From Candidatus Protistibacter heckmannii (lineage in GTDB: Bacteria; Pseudomonadota; Gammaproteobacteria; Burkholderiales; Burkholderiaceae): a stretch of 64,000 nt of DNA. Below are positions 31,373-42,065 of this stretch, piece after piece (position 1 is the first letter of the stretch; each line of letters starts with the position of its first letter). The translations under genes were made by a program, and so were the position numbers. The notes beneath the pieces are model-generated. The model ran no database searches. It saw only the letters and a list, made by a program, of their open reading frames with translations, and was not told where the DNA came from. Location of the stretch: positions 62,001 to 126,000 of the forward strand of contig JALBVF010000005.1 in NCBI GenBank assembly GCA_025050535.1, read 5' to 3'.

Positions 31373-32036
31373 CCAGCTTTTTCGTCCCGTTTTACGCATA
31401 GTTCTCGACAAACATCTCACCGGCATCATCATCGCCTTCCTGCTCGCCGGGATGGTCAAGGGCGTCTCCGGCCTCGGCCTGCCCACCGTGGTTCAGGGCT
31501 TGCTGACCCTGGTCATGTCGCCGTCCAAGGCGGAGGCGCTGATCATCATCCCCTCCGTGCTGACCAAAATCTGGCAGGCCTTCGCCGGCGGCCGGCTGCT
31601 GCCGCTCGCCAAGCGCCTGCGCTGGATGCTGCTGGGCATCTGCTCCGGCACGGCCGTGTTCGTCAGCGGGCATGCGCCAGAATGGACTTCCGTGGCCCTG
31701 GGCCGCGCCGCCACCGGCAGCTATTTCCTGCACACCGTACCCTATCTCCAGGCGCGGGATTTCAGCCCCGACGAACTCATCCAGGCCATGGGCATCACCT
31801 TCATGGCCTCCATCACCTCGCTGGGCATCGTGCTGTATCTGCAGGGGGCGCTCAGCCCCTCGGTCGCCGCCACGTCCGTTATAGCGATGGCGCCGGCCTT
31901 CGTGAGTATGTACGTCGGCCAGCAGATCCGCAAGCGGATCTCTGCCGAGATGTTCAAGCGCCTCTTCTTCCTGGCGGTGCTGCTGCTGGGCGCGCATCTG
32001 ACCATAGATTCGCTGGTCAAGATGCGCATGCTCTGA
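31353..32036 (+). pseudogene. TSUP (TauE/SafE) permease with internal deletion
   Basis: A sulfite/organosulfur exporter-type membrane protein. The first repeat (IIIAFLLAGMVKGVSGLGLP, VVQGLLTLVMSPSKAEALII) and the second (TGSYFLHTVPYLQARDF, ELIQAMGITFMASITSLGIV) are both present. GTAVFVSGHAPEW leads to ALGRAATGSYF without the two membrane segments usually between them, an in-frame loss of roughly 45 residues. The only ATG upstream (31353) lies inside the terminator loop of hsp20; at 31398 there is ATA where a start could have been. Translation is therefore doubtful. I judge it a pseudogene, with less certainty than for others. Confidence 0.65.
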
Positions 32037-32076
32037 TCGGGCGCCACCGCGCCCGATCAGCCCCTTCGTTCTACCC

Positions 32077-32778
32077 TCAGTACGGCAGGTCGAACACCAG
32101 CACCTCGGCCACGTCGGCCTTGTCGAGCACGACCCGCGTCTCGCCGCTGATCTTCATCGCGTCGCCGCCCGAGAGCGTGACGCCGTTGACCTCCAGGCGG
32201 CCGTGGATCAGGTGCACGTAGGCGCAGCGGCCCGGTGCGATCTCCTTCTCCACGCGGTCCGCGCCGTTGAGGATGCCGGCCTCGATGGTGGCATCCTGGC
32301 GGATGCTCACCGAGCCCTAGCGCCCGTCCGGCGACACGATCAGCCGCAGCTTACCCAGCTTGGACTCCAGGTCGAAGTGCTTTTCCTCGTAGGCCGGACG
32401 GCCACCCGTCTCCGAGGGCTCGAGCCAGATCTGCAGGAAATGCACCGGATTTTCCGAGGAGTGGTTGAACTCGCTGTGGCGCATGCCGGTGCCGGCGCTG
32501 ATGCGCTGCACGTCGCCGTAGCGCAGCCCCGAGCCATGGCCAATGCTGTCCTTGTGCTCCAGGGCGCCGTCGAGCACGTAAGAGATGATCTCCATGTCCT
32601 TGTACCCGTGTGCGCCGAAGCCCTGGCCTGGCTGCATGCGGTCCTCGTTGATCAACAGCAGCGGGCCGAAACCCATCTGCTCGGGGTTGTAGTAATGGCC
32701 GAAGGAAAAGCTGTGGTTCGACTGCAGCCAGCCGTGGTTGACGCAGCCGCGGTCTGCGCTCTTGTGGATCTGAAGCAT
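32077..32778 (-). pseudogene. pirin-family (YhhW-like) protein with one nonsense codon
   Basis: A bicupin of the YhhW/pirin type; relatives are quercetinases or iron-containing regulators. The metal-binding residues lie in the N-terminal cupin: FGAHGYKDMEIISYVLDG and MRHSEFNHSSENPVHFLQIW. Codon 154 is TAG (32317-32319) between SPDGR and GSVSIRQDA. The C-terminal cupin beyond it is undamaged (AYVHLIHGRLEVNGVTLSGG). A divergent LysR regulator gene, 165 bp away, probably controlled it. The truncated product would contain the complete metal site, so residual function cannot be excluded. Confidence 0.85.
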
Positions 32779-32943
32779 AGGATTCTCCCGGTTAGGTTGA
32801 GGAGATGCGATTTTTTCGAAAACCAGGAAAACATCATGATCTCGCATGGATTGGAGTATGCTCGGCTCAAATCTCGAATAAAAACGGAAAATTTTCCTGT
32901 TTTTGATCGAAATTTTCGAAAACCAAGCCAAGCGGAAATCCCC

Positions 32944-33840
32944 ATGCTGCGCATCAGCCTCGACGCCATCGACCGCCGCGGCACCTTCTCCGCCGCCGGC
33001 GAAGAGCTGCACCGCGTGCCCTCGACCATCTCCTACACCATCTCCAAGCTCGAGCAGGACCTCGGCGTGCAGGTCTTCGACCGCGCCGGCCCCAAGGTCA
33101 GCCTGACCGACGCCGGCCAGGAGCTGCTGCGCGAGGGCCGCTACCTGCTCAAGGCCGCCAGCGACCTGGAGCACCGCGTCAAGCGCGTGGCCTCGGGCTT
33201 GGAGACCGAGATCACCCTGAGCCTGGACTACATCCTCACGCCCATCCGGCTCAAGGACGACATCGAAGCATTCTACGCGGCCTCCGGACGCACCCATCTG
33301 CGCATCACCCAGGAAGTGCTGACCGGCAGTTGGGAGTCGCTGCTCGACTGCCGCGCCGACCTGATCATGGCCACTGTCGAAGGCCCATCCGGCGGAGGCT
33401 ACAACTACGAGCAGATCGGCTCCACCCAGTTCATCTTCACCCTGGCGCCCGACCATCCGCTCGCCAAGGCCAAGGAGCCGCTCTCCAAGGCCAACCTGCA
33501 GGCCCACCACACCGTGAGCGTGGCCGACACCGCGCGCAAGCTGCCCACGCGCACCGTCGGCCTGCTTTTCGGGCAGGACACGCTGACCGTGCCCGACATG
33601 CGCAACAAATACGAATTCCAGCTCGCCGGCCTGGGCTTAGGCCATCTGCCCGAACGCTGGGCGCGGCAGGCCATCGCGGACGGCCGGCTGCTCATCAAGC
33701 GCACCGAGGAGATCGACGGCGAAGTGCCCTTTTATCTCGGCTGGAGCAGCGGCGAGAACGGCGCCACGCTGCGCTGGTGGCGCGAGCGGCTGCGCGCGCC
33801 TGGCATGCTCGACAAGCTGATGATCTCGCCGCTGGATTGA
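32944..33840 (+). CDS. LysR-family transcriptional regulator
   Basis: A helix-turn-helix (RGTFSAAGEELHRVPSTISY, ISKLEQDLGVQVFDRAGPKV) followed by a co-inducer domain, 298 residues. The N-terminus, MLRISLDAIDRRGTF, is about five residues shorter than relatives (LDALxxLDAIDRRG), which may be a small in-frame deletion between LDA repeats. It diverges from the pirin gene and is the likely regulator of it. No stop or frameshift. Function after the small deletion is uncertain, because the first DNA-binding-domain helix is shortened. Confidence 0.85.
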   Translation: MLRISLDAIDRRGTFSAAGEELHRVPSTISYTISKLEQDLGVQVFDRAGPKVSLTDAGQELLREGRYLLKAASDLEHRVKRVASGLETEITLSLDYILTPIRLKDDIEAFYAASGRTHLRITQEVLTGSWESLLDCRADLIMATVEGPSGGGYNYEQIGSTQFIFTLAPDHPLAKAKEPLSKANLQAHHTVSVADTARKLPTRTVGLLFGQDTLTVPDMRNKYEFQLAGLGLGHLPERWARQAIADGRLLIKRTEEIDGEVPFYLGWSSGENGATLRWWRERLRAPGMLDKLMISPLD

Positions 33841-33923
33841 GGCGGCGGCGCGCAAGCGCCCGCCCAGGCCGCCAGACCGGCCCTGCGCTATCCTTTCGGC
33901 ACAAAGCTTGCTCGATCCTCCTC

Positions 33924-34659
33924 ATGAACGCGCCCCCCTCCCCGGCACCCTTCTCGACGGCATCTGCACCGGCAGCGTGCGCCACCTCACCAACACCGAC
34001 ATTCAAAGCGCCATCGTCAAGACCCTGCGCGATGGCCCCTTGCGCATCGGCAAGCTCGGTGTCGAGGGCGACGAGCAAGGCGAGAAGGTCATCCATGGCG
34101 GCCCCGAAAAGGCCGTGCTCCACTACGCCGCGCATCATTACGCGGACTGGGCGGCGGAACTGCCCGCCAGTTCGCGCCCGGCACCTTCGGCGAGAACATC
34201 GTCTCGCGTGGGCTGGACGAAACGACGGTGTGCGTCGGCGACAGCATCCGCATCGGCAGTGCGCTCCTGCAGGTGGCGCAGCTGCGCCAGCCCTGCTTCA
34301 AGCTCAAACACCGCTTCGGCCAGACCGACATGTCGCGGCGCACGCAGACGAGCGGGCGCACCGGCTGATACTACCGTGTGCTGGAGGAAGGCGTGGCGCA
34401 GGCGGGCGACGCCATCGCCGTGGTCGAGCGTCCGCATCCGGACTGGAGCGTGCGCCGCGTGCAGCACTATCTCTACAAGGCCGTGCTCGACGAGGAAGGC
34501 CTGCGCGCGCTGGCGGCTATGGAGCTGCTCTCCGAATCCACGCGCAAGATCTTCCGCAAGCGCATCCAGAATCTGGAAGTGGAAAGCTTGGAGGACCGCC
34601 TCGTCGACCACAACAAGGTCGAAGCGCCAGACTGCCTGCCCGGTTCACAGAACAAGTAG
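33924..34659 (+). pseudogene. MOSC-domain (YiiM-like) protein, three lesions
   Basis: A molybdenum-cofactor-sulfurase C-terminal domain protein of the YiiM type. YiiM reduces N-hydroxylated bases with Moco in Escherichia coli. Readable segments: ICTGSVRHLTNTDIQSAI, DEQGEKVIHGGPEKAVLHYA, FAPGTFGENIVSRGLDE, LRQPCFKLKHRFG with the expected Moco cysteine. Lesions: a frameshift in the C-run right after the start (33928-33940), a frameshift near 34165, and TGA at 34366-34368 replacing a tryptophan (GRTGWYYRV). Joins modC and the iorAB pair in loss of molybdenum functions. Confidence 0.85.
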
Positions 34660-34699
34660 AAAACCACCCGCTCAGATACAAATACCCCAACAGTCCGGC

Positions 34700-35426
34700 T
34701 CATGCATTGTCCGCACGGGTCAGGGCAGCCAGCTCGTCCTCGTCGAAGCCCGCCGCGCGGCGCGATTCCAGATTGAACGGCCCATTGAGCTTGGGCGCCT
34801 TGTAGTGCAGCGCCATCTCCGGATAGATAGCCACTGGGTCCGCGCCCTCGCGCTCGCAGACCCAGCGGTACCAGCGGTTGCCCACGGCCACGTGGCCGAT
34901 CTCGTAGCGCAGGATGATCTCGAGGATCTCCCCCGCGCGCTTCCAGCGTGCTCGGCACCAGGGACAGACGCGCGATCAGATCGCCGCGCGTCTTGTGCAA
35001 CATCTCCCAGAGGCTGTCGTGCGCGGGGAAGTCGCCGTAGTCGCGGCCTATTCCGCGCAGGTGTTCGCGCAGCAGTTGAAAGTGCAGCGCCTCCTCGGCG
35101 GCCACGTTCAGCCACTGCCGGTAAAAATCCTCGGGCAGGCCGGCGAAGCGCCAGGCGATGTCAAGCGCCAGATTGATCGCATTGAATTCGATGTGCGCAA
35201 GCGCATGGATCAGCGCCGCGCGGCCCTCGGCCGTGTGAAAGGAGCGTTTACCCAGCGCCGCCGGCTTGGCCAGCTCGGGGCGCGCCGGGCGGCCCGGGAT
35301 GGCCTCCTCCGGGCCGCTCAGCGCGAGCGCCGCGCCGCGGATGTCGAGCACACACACGCGCCCGGCCTTCTCCGCTAGATCGTCGAGCAGCAGCAGCGCC
35401 AGCGCCTGTTCTCTCAAAGTGTGCAT
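34700..35426 (-). pseudogene. DUF455 ferritin-like protein, frameshift and deletion
   Basis: A ferritin-like diiron protein of the DUF455 family, related to MiaE-type hydroxylases. The iron-binding helices are visible: HALAHIEFNAINLALDIAWR and EEALHFQLLREHLRGIG. After SLVPSTLEARG the family's next 20 or so residues are gone and the frame shifts. The other frame continues GEILEIILRYEIGHVAVGNR and ends with AAGFDEDELAAL. So one combined deletion and frameshift near 34940. Function in this family is not well established. Confidence 0.8.
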
Positions 35427-35546
35427 GGCGCGCACTATACCCTGCTCCGTCCGCGGGTTTGCCGCGGCAGCCTAATCCGCTAGAGTGGACCCACACCGGC
35501 GCGCGGCCTTTCGGTCCGTGCGCCGCATCTCGACAGTGGACTTCCC

Positions 35547-36692
35547 GTGACTGACAGCAGTGATTTCTACAAAGACCTGCCTGTCTTCAAACAGGTTGCG
35601 CAGATCGGTGACGCCCGCCAATACCGCGAAGTGCCGGGCGACTGGATGGCCTTTCTCACCGACGTGCGCAGCTCCACCCAGGCCATCCTCGACGGCCGCT
35701 ACAAGCAGGTGAACACGGTGGGCATGGCGGCGATCATCGCCGCGCACAACGCCTACGGCAACCTCGACTTCCCTTATGTCTTCACCGGCGACGGCGCCAC
35801 CCTGCTCGCACCCGCCAGCCACAAGGACAGGCTGCGCGACGCCCTGCTCTTCATCAAGGCACGCACCCGCGAGGAATTCGGCCTGGAGCTGCGCATCGCC
35901 GCGGTGCCTGTCGCCAGGGTGCGGGAGCTAGGCGGGCGCATCCTCGTGGCCAAGCAGGAGCTCTCGCCGGGCGTGAGCATCGCCATGTTCTCCGGCGACG
36001 GCATCGCCATCGCCACGCGGCTGATGAAGGAAGAAGAAGCCAGCTACGACCTCGCGCTCGGCGCCGAGGATTCGCAGGGCGACGTCGAGGGCCTGGAATG
36101 CCGCTGGAACGCGATCCACGCCGAGCGCGACGGCATGCTCACCCTGATCATCCGCTCGGTCTCCGACGACCTCGGCGACTACAGCGGCATCATCGAGGAG
36201 ATCCACGCCATCGTGCCCAAGCCCAAGCCGGTCAAGCCTAGCAACCTCCCGGTGAAATGGTCCCTGCAGTTCCTCTGGAACGAGATCAAGCTGAAGACCT
36301 CGGACTGGGCACTGCAGATCAGCCTGACGCTGCTGATCGGCCTGTTCACCATCCTGGTCAGGAAATACCGGCACAAGAAGGGCTCAGCGGCGGAGGTCTA
36401 CATCAGCGAGATGTCGGTGAACACCGATTTCCTCAAGCTCGATGATTTCCTGAAGATGGTGATCGACGTGTTGAACGAGCAGAAGGCGCTGATCGAGGCC
36501 CTGTTCGAGCGCAAGCGCGAGGAAGGCAAGATCGTCTACGGCGCGCACTTATCCAGCCACGCCCTCATGACCTGCTTCATCAAGTCCGAGGGCAAGCACG
36601 TGCACTTCATCGACGGCGGCGACGGCGGCTATGTGCTCGCCGCCAAGCACCTCAGGAACAGCTCGCAGGCTGAGTACGGAATGCGCGGCTAG
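35547..36692 (+). CDS. DUF3095 family protein
   Basis: A 381-residue protein starting at GTG 35547. The N-terminal half resembles a class III nucleotide-cyclase fold (DWMAFLTDVRSSTQAILDGR, FPYVFTGDGATLLAP). A membrane segment lies in the middle (WALQISLTLLIGLFTILV), and a helical C-terminal part ends in CFIKSEGKHVHFIDGGDGGY. I recognise DUF3095, which has no proven function. It is intact while both neighbours are broken, suggesting real selection. Its TAG stop overlaps the stop of the converging Bug receptor gene in one CTAG. Confidence 0.8.
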   Translation: MTDSSDFYKDLPVFKQVAQIGDARQYREVPGDWMAFLTDVRSSTQAILDGRYKQVNTVGMAAIIAAHNAYGNLDFPYVFTGDGATLLAPASHKDRLRDALLFIKARTREEFGLELRIAAVPVARVRELGGRILVAKQELSPGVSIAMFSGDGIAIATRLMKEEEASYDLALGAEDSQGDVEGLECRWNAIHAERDGMLTLIIRSVSDDLGDYSGIIEEIHAIVPKPKPVKPSNLPVKWSLQFLWNEIKLKTSDWALQISLTLLIGLFTILVRKYRHKKGSAAEVYISEMSVNTDFLKLDDFLKMVIDVLNEQKALIEALFERKREEGKIVYGAHLSSHALMTCFIKSEGKHVHFIDGGDGGYVLAAKHLRNSSQAEYGMRG

Positions 36693-37559
36693 TCGACCTT
36701 CGCGCCGGACTTCTTCACCACGTCGGACCACACCGCCAGCTCGGACTTGATCTGCGCGCTGAACTGCTCTGGCGTGTTGGTGACCGGGTCCCAGCCGAGC
36801 ACGGCCATGCGCTCGGCAATCTCGGGCAGCACCGGATGGCGCTGGCGCGAGGCGATGGCCAGCGTGCGCAGTTTGCCAGCCTTGATGTTGGGGCCCACGG
36901 TCGAATACTGGTCGAACATGAAGGTGATCTGGCCCGCGATCACGTCGTTGAGCGCCGGGCCGCTGCCCTTGTAGGGCACGTGCTGCATCCTCGTGCCGGT
37001 CATGGTGGCGAGCATCTCGCCGGTCAGATGGTTGGACGAGCCGTTGTCCGCCGAGCCGAAGGTCACCTCGCCGGGCTTGGCCTTGGCGAGCGCGATCAAG
37101 TCGGACACGGTCCGCACCGGCATGTGCGGATTGACCACGAGAATGTTGATGTACTTCACCACCAGCGAGACCGGCGCGAAATCCTTCACCGGATCGTAGG
37201 GCAGCTTGGCGTAGAGATTGGGGGTGATGGTGTGTGTGCCGGTGGTGCTCAGCAGCAGCGTGTAGCCGTCGGGGGAGGACTTGGCGACGGAGTCCGAGCC
37301 CAAACCGCCGCCGGCCTTGTTGTCGATGAACACCGCCTGGCCCAGGCCCTCGGCCATCTTCTTGCCGATCAGGCGGCCGAGGATGTCGGTGGGGCCGCCC
37401 ACCGCGAAGGGCACCACCAGCCCGGATCGGCTTGCTAGGGAAAGCGTCCGCGGCCATCGCCGGCGTGGCGGTCAATGCAACGGCCGAAACGATGGACAAC
37501 GCAGCGGACAACATCGCAACCCACTTCTACTTCGCCGGCACCTTCATCAGCAGCTTCAT
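36689..37559 (-). pseudogene. Bug-family tripartite tricarboxylate transporter receptor, broken
   Basis: A periplasmic solute receptor of the Bug/TctC family, which is greatly expanded in Burkholderiales. The start is ATG 37559 after AGGAGACC. Codon 11 is TAG (37527-37529), before the signal peptide is complete. The signal sequence AALSIVSAVALTATPAMAAD is followed by FPSKPIR, where a one-base shift occurs near 37425. The rest is normal: VPFAVGGPTDILGRLIGKKM, HVPYKGSGPALNDVIAGQ. Two lesions. The ligand cannot be predicted. Confidence 0.88.
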
Positions 37560-37626
37560 CAGGTCTCCTCGCTATGTTTGAGGACATAATGCGCGTTCCC
37601 ATCAACCAGACAAATCAGTGAAATCC

Positions 37627-38436
37627 ATGGCTTCAGACCCATCCGTTTCATTGGATAAAACCACCGCGGCAAAGATGCCGGAGCTCGGCTTTATCGGCGC
37701 GGGACGCATCGCCCAGGCGCTCGCGCGCTGCTTCTCGGCCGCCGGCCTGCGCGTGGCCGCCGTCGCCAGCCGCACGCCGGATTCGGCCCGAAAACTCGCG
37801 CATGCGGACCTGGTCTTCCTCACCGTGCCCGATGACGCCATCGCCTCGACCGCCGCCGCGCTGCGGCTCGGCCCGGGCCAGGCCCTGGTCCATTGCAGCG
37901 GAACGTCCGAGATCGGGCTGCTGGAGCCGGCGGCACGCGGCGCTGCTGACGCGCGCAACCTCGCCGGTTGCTCGACCACCATTGAAGCCACGGAGCCGCT
38001 GGTCGGACGGCTGCGCGATCTCGCCGTCACGCTCTCCTGCAAGCCGCTGCGGATTCCGCCGGACGCGCTGCCTATGGCGCGGGCTACGTGCTGGCGCTGT
38101 TGAGCGAGGCGGTGGCGGTCTGGAATGCGATCGGCCTGGACGAACAGCAGACGCTCGACGCCATGTGGCCGATGATCGAAGGCAGCATCGCCTCTGCCCG
38201 CAAGAAGGGGCTTTCCGGCGCGCTCGCCGGCCCGATCTCGCGCAGCGATGCGGGCCTGGTCGCGAAGCAGGCGGCCCTTCTGGGTGAATTGAGAGGCGAT
38301 CCATGCGCAGCTCTGCGCTGCGCTGGGCAAGCGCGCGCTGGCGCTGACGCGCCGCCGGCCCACCGCGGCGCAGCCGCCGGAGGCCGCGCTGGAGGCGATC
38401 GAGGCGAACCTCAACGCGGCGGCGGGCCAAGGCTGA
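37627..38436 (+). pseudogene. Rossmann/DUF2520 protein, two frameshifts
   Basis: An NADP-binding protein with an N-terminal Rossmann fold (LGFIGAGRIAQALARCFSAAG, LVFLTVPDDAIASTAAAL) and a C-terminal DUF2520 helical domain (YVLALLSEAVAVWNAIGLDE, GLSGALAGPISRSDAGLV). Related to the ProC/ketopantoate reductase fold; substrate unknown. A frameshift with some loss lies between PDALPM and the YVLALLSEA segment near 38075. A second frameshift lies near 38305. The expected end, NLNAAAGQG, is still readable to the TGA at 38434-38436. Confidence 0.8.
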
Positions 38437-38518
38437 GGCGCGCCTTCAAAGAATGCCGGTCCACGCGGGACGGGCTGCGCATCGGGAACCGCCTCCGCAC
38501 CTCCGCGCCCGCGCGCAT

Positions 38519-38549
38519 AAAAAAGCCCGCGCTCGACAGCAGCGCGGGC
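38519..38549 (-). terminator. intrinsic terminator for the iorAB unit
   Basis: On the minus strand, GCCCGCGCT / AGCGCGGGC with a seven-base loop is followed by TTTTTT. It lies just beyond the end of the broken molybdenum oxidoreductase genes. Confidence 0.85.
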
Positions 38550-38603
38550 CTAGCTGCGCCGGCGTCACCGCCGGCGCATCCCCTCTAGAGTGTCAGGCCT
38601 TGC

Positions 38604-40836
38604 TCAGACCTTGATCGTGTCACCGATCGGCAGATTGCGGATGCGCTTGCCGCGAAGATGGAGTTGGTGAGCGCGGACGCCAGGGGCGGCACGCCGGGCT
38701 CGCCCACGCCGGTGGGCTTCTCGGACGAGGGCACGATGTGCACTTCCACCTTGGGCATCTGTTACTGGTGGAAGTTGCCATGCTCGACCACGCCGTCCTT
38801 GAGCGAGATGTCGCCATAGAGCGCCATGGTCAGCGCAAAGCCGATGCCGCCTTCCATCTGCGCGCGGATGACGTCCGGGTTGATCGCCAGGCCGCAGTCC
38901 ACAGCGCAGACCACGCGGTCCACCTTGTACAAGCCGTCGGCCTTGACTGTGACCTCGACCACCTGCGCGACAAAGGTCTTGAAGAACTCGTGCACCGCGA
39001 TGCCGCGGCTGCGCTTCTCGCCCTTGGCCGCCGCCCGTTCCAGCATGCCCTTCAGGATCGGATGCTTGCCGAGCAAGCGCGCGGCGGTATTCGAAGGCGT
39101 CCTTGCCGGCGGCGGCCGCCGCTTCGTCGATCAGGCTTTCGGTGGAGAAGCCGGTATGGGTGTGGCCCACCGAGCGGTACCAATGGATGGGCACGCCTAT
39201 ATTGTCCGACGTGTGCAGCTCGACCTGCAGGTTGGGCACTTCATACGCGAGGTCCGAGGTGCCTTCCACCGAGATGATGTCCACACCGTCCTTCACCATG
39301 AAATGCTCGAAGGCGATGCCCTTGATGATGGACTGGCCGACGATGCGCTGCTGCCAGGCGATGAGCTTGCCGTCGGTGTCCAGCGCCAGCTTGGCGGCAT
39401 GCAGATTGAGCGGCCGGTAGTAGCCGCCGCGCGTGTCTTCTTCGCGGGTCCAGACCATCTTGATCGGCGCGTTGACGCCCTTGTCGCGCGCGGCCTTGGC
39501 GATGGCCACGGCTTCGAGCACGTATTCCGAATGCGGATTGGCGCGTCGGCCGAAGCTGCCGCCGGCGTAGAGCTGAGTGATCGCAACCTTCTGCGGCGGG
39601 ATGCCGAGGTATTGCGCCACCAGACCCTGGTCTAGGGTCTGCCACTGCTCGCCGTTCCAGATCTCGCAGGTGCCGTCGCCGAGCTTGACGAGGCAGTTCA
39701 TCGGCTCCATCGCCGCGTGCGCGAGGTAGGGGAAGGTGTATTCGGCCTCGACCACCTTAGCAGCCGTGGCGAAGGCCGCGCCGGCGTCGCCGATCTTGCT
39801 GGCGGTGAGGCCGGGTTTGGCGGCCGCCTCGCGGTACTGCACGAAGATCTGCTCGGAGCCCATCTTGAAGGCCTTGGAGTCGTCCCATTCGACGACGAGC
39901 GCGTCGCGGCCCTGGCGCGCGGCTGAGGTGTTCTTCCGCCAGCACAGCCACGCCGGCGAGGCTGTAGCCGTTCACCGAGGGCACCTGCACCACGTCGACC
40001 ACACCGGGCACGGCCTTGGCCTTGCTCGCGTCGAAGCTCTTGACCGCGCCGCCGAAGCCCGGCGAATGCGCGACCACGGCCACCAGCATGCCGAGGAGCT
40101 TGAAGTCCTGCGTGAAGACGGCCGTGCCGTTGGTCTTGGCGTAGCTGTCGCGGCACGGCATGTTGAGTTTGCCGATCAGGGTGAAGTCCTTCGGATCCTT
40201 GAGCTTCACGTCCTTGGGCACGGGCAGCTTGGCGGCGGCCTCGGTCAGCGCGCCGAAGCCCGCCTTGCGGCCGGACTTGGCATGGGCGAGCACGCCCTTG
40301 CTCACCATGAGCTCCTCGGCGGGCACGCTCCACTGCTGCGCGGCGGCTAAGACCAGCATAGCGCGCGCCGTGGCGCCGGCGCGGCGCATCTGCTCGTGGG
40401 CGTTGGCCATGGCGTTGCCGCCGCCGGTGTCTTGCAGGCCCATGAGAAGATTCTTGTAGTTCTCGGCGCCGGCCGGTGCGCCGGTGACGGTGACCTTGCT
40501 CCAGTCGGCGTCGAGTTCGTCGGCGATCAGGGTGGAGAGGCCGGTATAGGTGCCCGGCCCCATTTCCAGATGCTTGGAGATGACGGTGACGACGCCATCC
40601 GTGCCGATGCGCAGGAAGGCGTTGGGCTGGAAGCCGCCGGCGAGCAGCGGTGCGGGCGGCGCCGAGGAGGCCGAGGTCACCGGCGCATTGGCCGCGAGCG
40701 CCGGCCCCAGGGTGAAGCCCAGGACCAGGCCGCCGGCACCTTGCAGCAGACGGCGGCGGGTGAGGTTCATGCCTTCGGCCTGGAAGGCTTCGGCGTTTTC
40801 CGCTTCAGCGGCGACGGTGCGGTTTATGATGTCCAT
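38604..40836 (-). pseudogene. molybdenum oxidoreductase large subunit (IorB-like), four lesions
   Basis: The catalytic subunit of an isoquinoline-1-oxidoreductase-type aldehyde or heterocycle dehydrogenase. The N-terminal Tat signal (LTRRRLLQGAGG) directs periplasmic export. Moco-binding segments are recognisable: LLMGLQDTGGGNAMANAH, LYAGGSFGRRANPHSEYV, VCAVDCGLAINPDVIRAQME. Lesions: frameshift near 39930; frameshift with loss near 39090; TAA at 38762-38764 after NFHQ; frameshift near 38650. The small subunit iorA directly upstream is also broken. Substrate cannot be predicted. Confidence 0.87.
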
Positions 40837-41295
40837 GTGCTTCTCCTCTGGCCAGCGAACGGGCGGCTTCGTGGATGGCGGCGCGGATGCGCACATAGGT
40901 GCCACAGCGGCAGACGTTGCCGACCATGGCGGCGTCGATGTCCACGTCGCTGGGTTTCTTGTTGTGCGAGAGCAAGGCGGTGGCCGACATCATCTGGCCG
41001 GATTGACAGTAGCCGCATTGCACGACGTCGAGATTGCGCCAGGCTTCTGCACGGCCTTGCTCTCGGCCATGGCTTCGACGGTGGTGATCTTCTTGCCGGC
41101 AGAGGCCGAGATGGGTGTCACGCAGGAATGCACGGGCTGGCCGTCGAGATGGATGGTGCAGGCACCGCACAGGGCCATGCCGCAGCTGTACTTCGTGCCG
41201 GTGAGGTTGGCGACGTCGCGCAGCGCCCAGAGCAGAGGCATCTCTGCCGTGGCGTCAAGCTGGACGTTCTTGCCGTTGATGTTGAGTGTGACCAT
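40805..41295 (-). pseudogene. [2Fe-2S] subunit of the molybdenum oxidoreductase (IorA-like)
   Basis: The electron-transfer subunit: the N-terminal plant-type ferredoxin cluster ([20 protein letters not shown]) and the C-terminal cluster ([27 protein letters not shown]) are both visible. A one-base deletion near 41045 (AVQK then AWRNLD expected) separates them, so only the first cluster is translated. ATG 41295. It overlaps the start of iorB. A TetR-type gene, also broken, diverges upstream. Confidence 0.88.
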
Positions 41296-41427
41296 GGTGC
41301 CTCCAAGGGGAGGAGAGGGCTGAACGGAACTTGCCGAAACGCAGGGATTGCGGCGCGCGCCTCGGGGAAGCCAGCGCCAGAATACTTTTTGACAGAAATC
41401 GAAGATTTTTCAATAATCCTGGGCACT

Positions 41428-42043
41428 ATGCTGCAAAAAAATGGCAACTCCGGGAAAGCCGCCGAGAAAGTCGGCGAAAAAAGCGAGCCGACGAAGACTG
41501 AGAAGGTCATCGCCGCCGCCCACCGAGTCTTCTTCCGTCACGGCTTCAAGCGCGTGACCATGGGCGACATCGCCGCCGAGGCCGGGATGTCGCGGCCCGC
41601 GCTTTATCTCGTCTTCCCGAACAAGGAAGACATCTACTGCGCGGTGATGGTGAGCTTCACCGAGCAGAACCTGGCAGCGATCAGCGCCGGCGTGGGCCAG
41701 TATGCCAGCGTGGAGGAGCAACTGCGCTTCGCCTTCGAGCTGTGGTCGGTGCAGCCCTTCAAGGCGATCATGGAATCGCCCGAGGCCCGCGACCTGATCG
41801 AATACGGCCAGGGCTTCGCCAAGCCGACGATGGACGCGGCCTACGCAGCCTTCGAAAAGGAAGTGGCCTTGCCTCCGGCCGCTGACCGAAGGCAAGGCCA
41901 AGTCCGCGGGCTTGAAGGCCGAGGAAGTGGCGCACGTCCTCGCGCAGGTGATTCCCGGCTTCAAGGCCGGCGCCAAGGACGAGACGGAACTGCGCGCGCT
42001 GTTCCGGGGCGTGATCTCCCTCACGCTCGCGGCCTACCGCTGA
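41428..42043 (+). pseudogene. TetR-family regulator, frameshifted
   Basis: A helix-turn-helix domain (AAHRVFFRHGFKRVTMGDIA, AGMSRPALYLVFPNKEDIY) and most of the ligand-binding domain are open. A frameshift near 41872 (FEKEVAL) sends the last 50 or so codons out of frame; they are still readable as LTEGKAKSAGLKAEEVAHVL to LTLAAYR and a TGA at 42041-42043. It diverges from iorA and was probably its regulator. The DNA-binding domain is intact, but the dimer interface would be lost. Confidence 0.83.
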
Positions 42044-42065
42044 GGCGGCGGCGCGGACCGAGCCG

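Noticed and set aside
36640..36740. Shared CTAG of two stop codons as a regulatory site
   Set aside because: A chance overlap of converging TAG stops, one belonging to a pseudogene.
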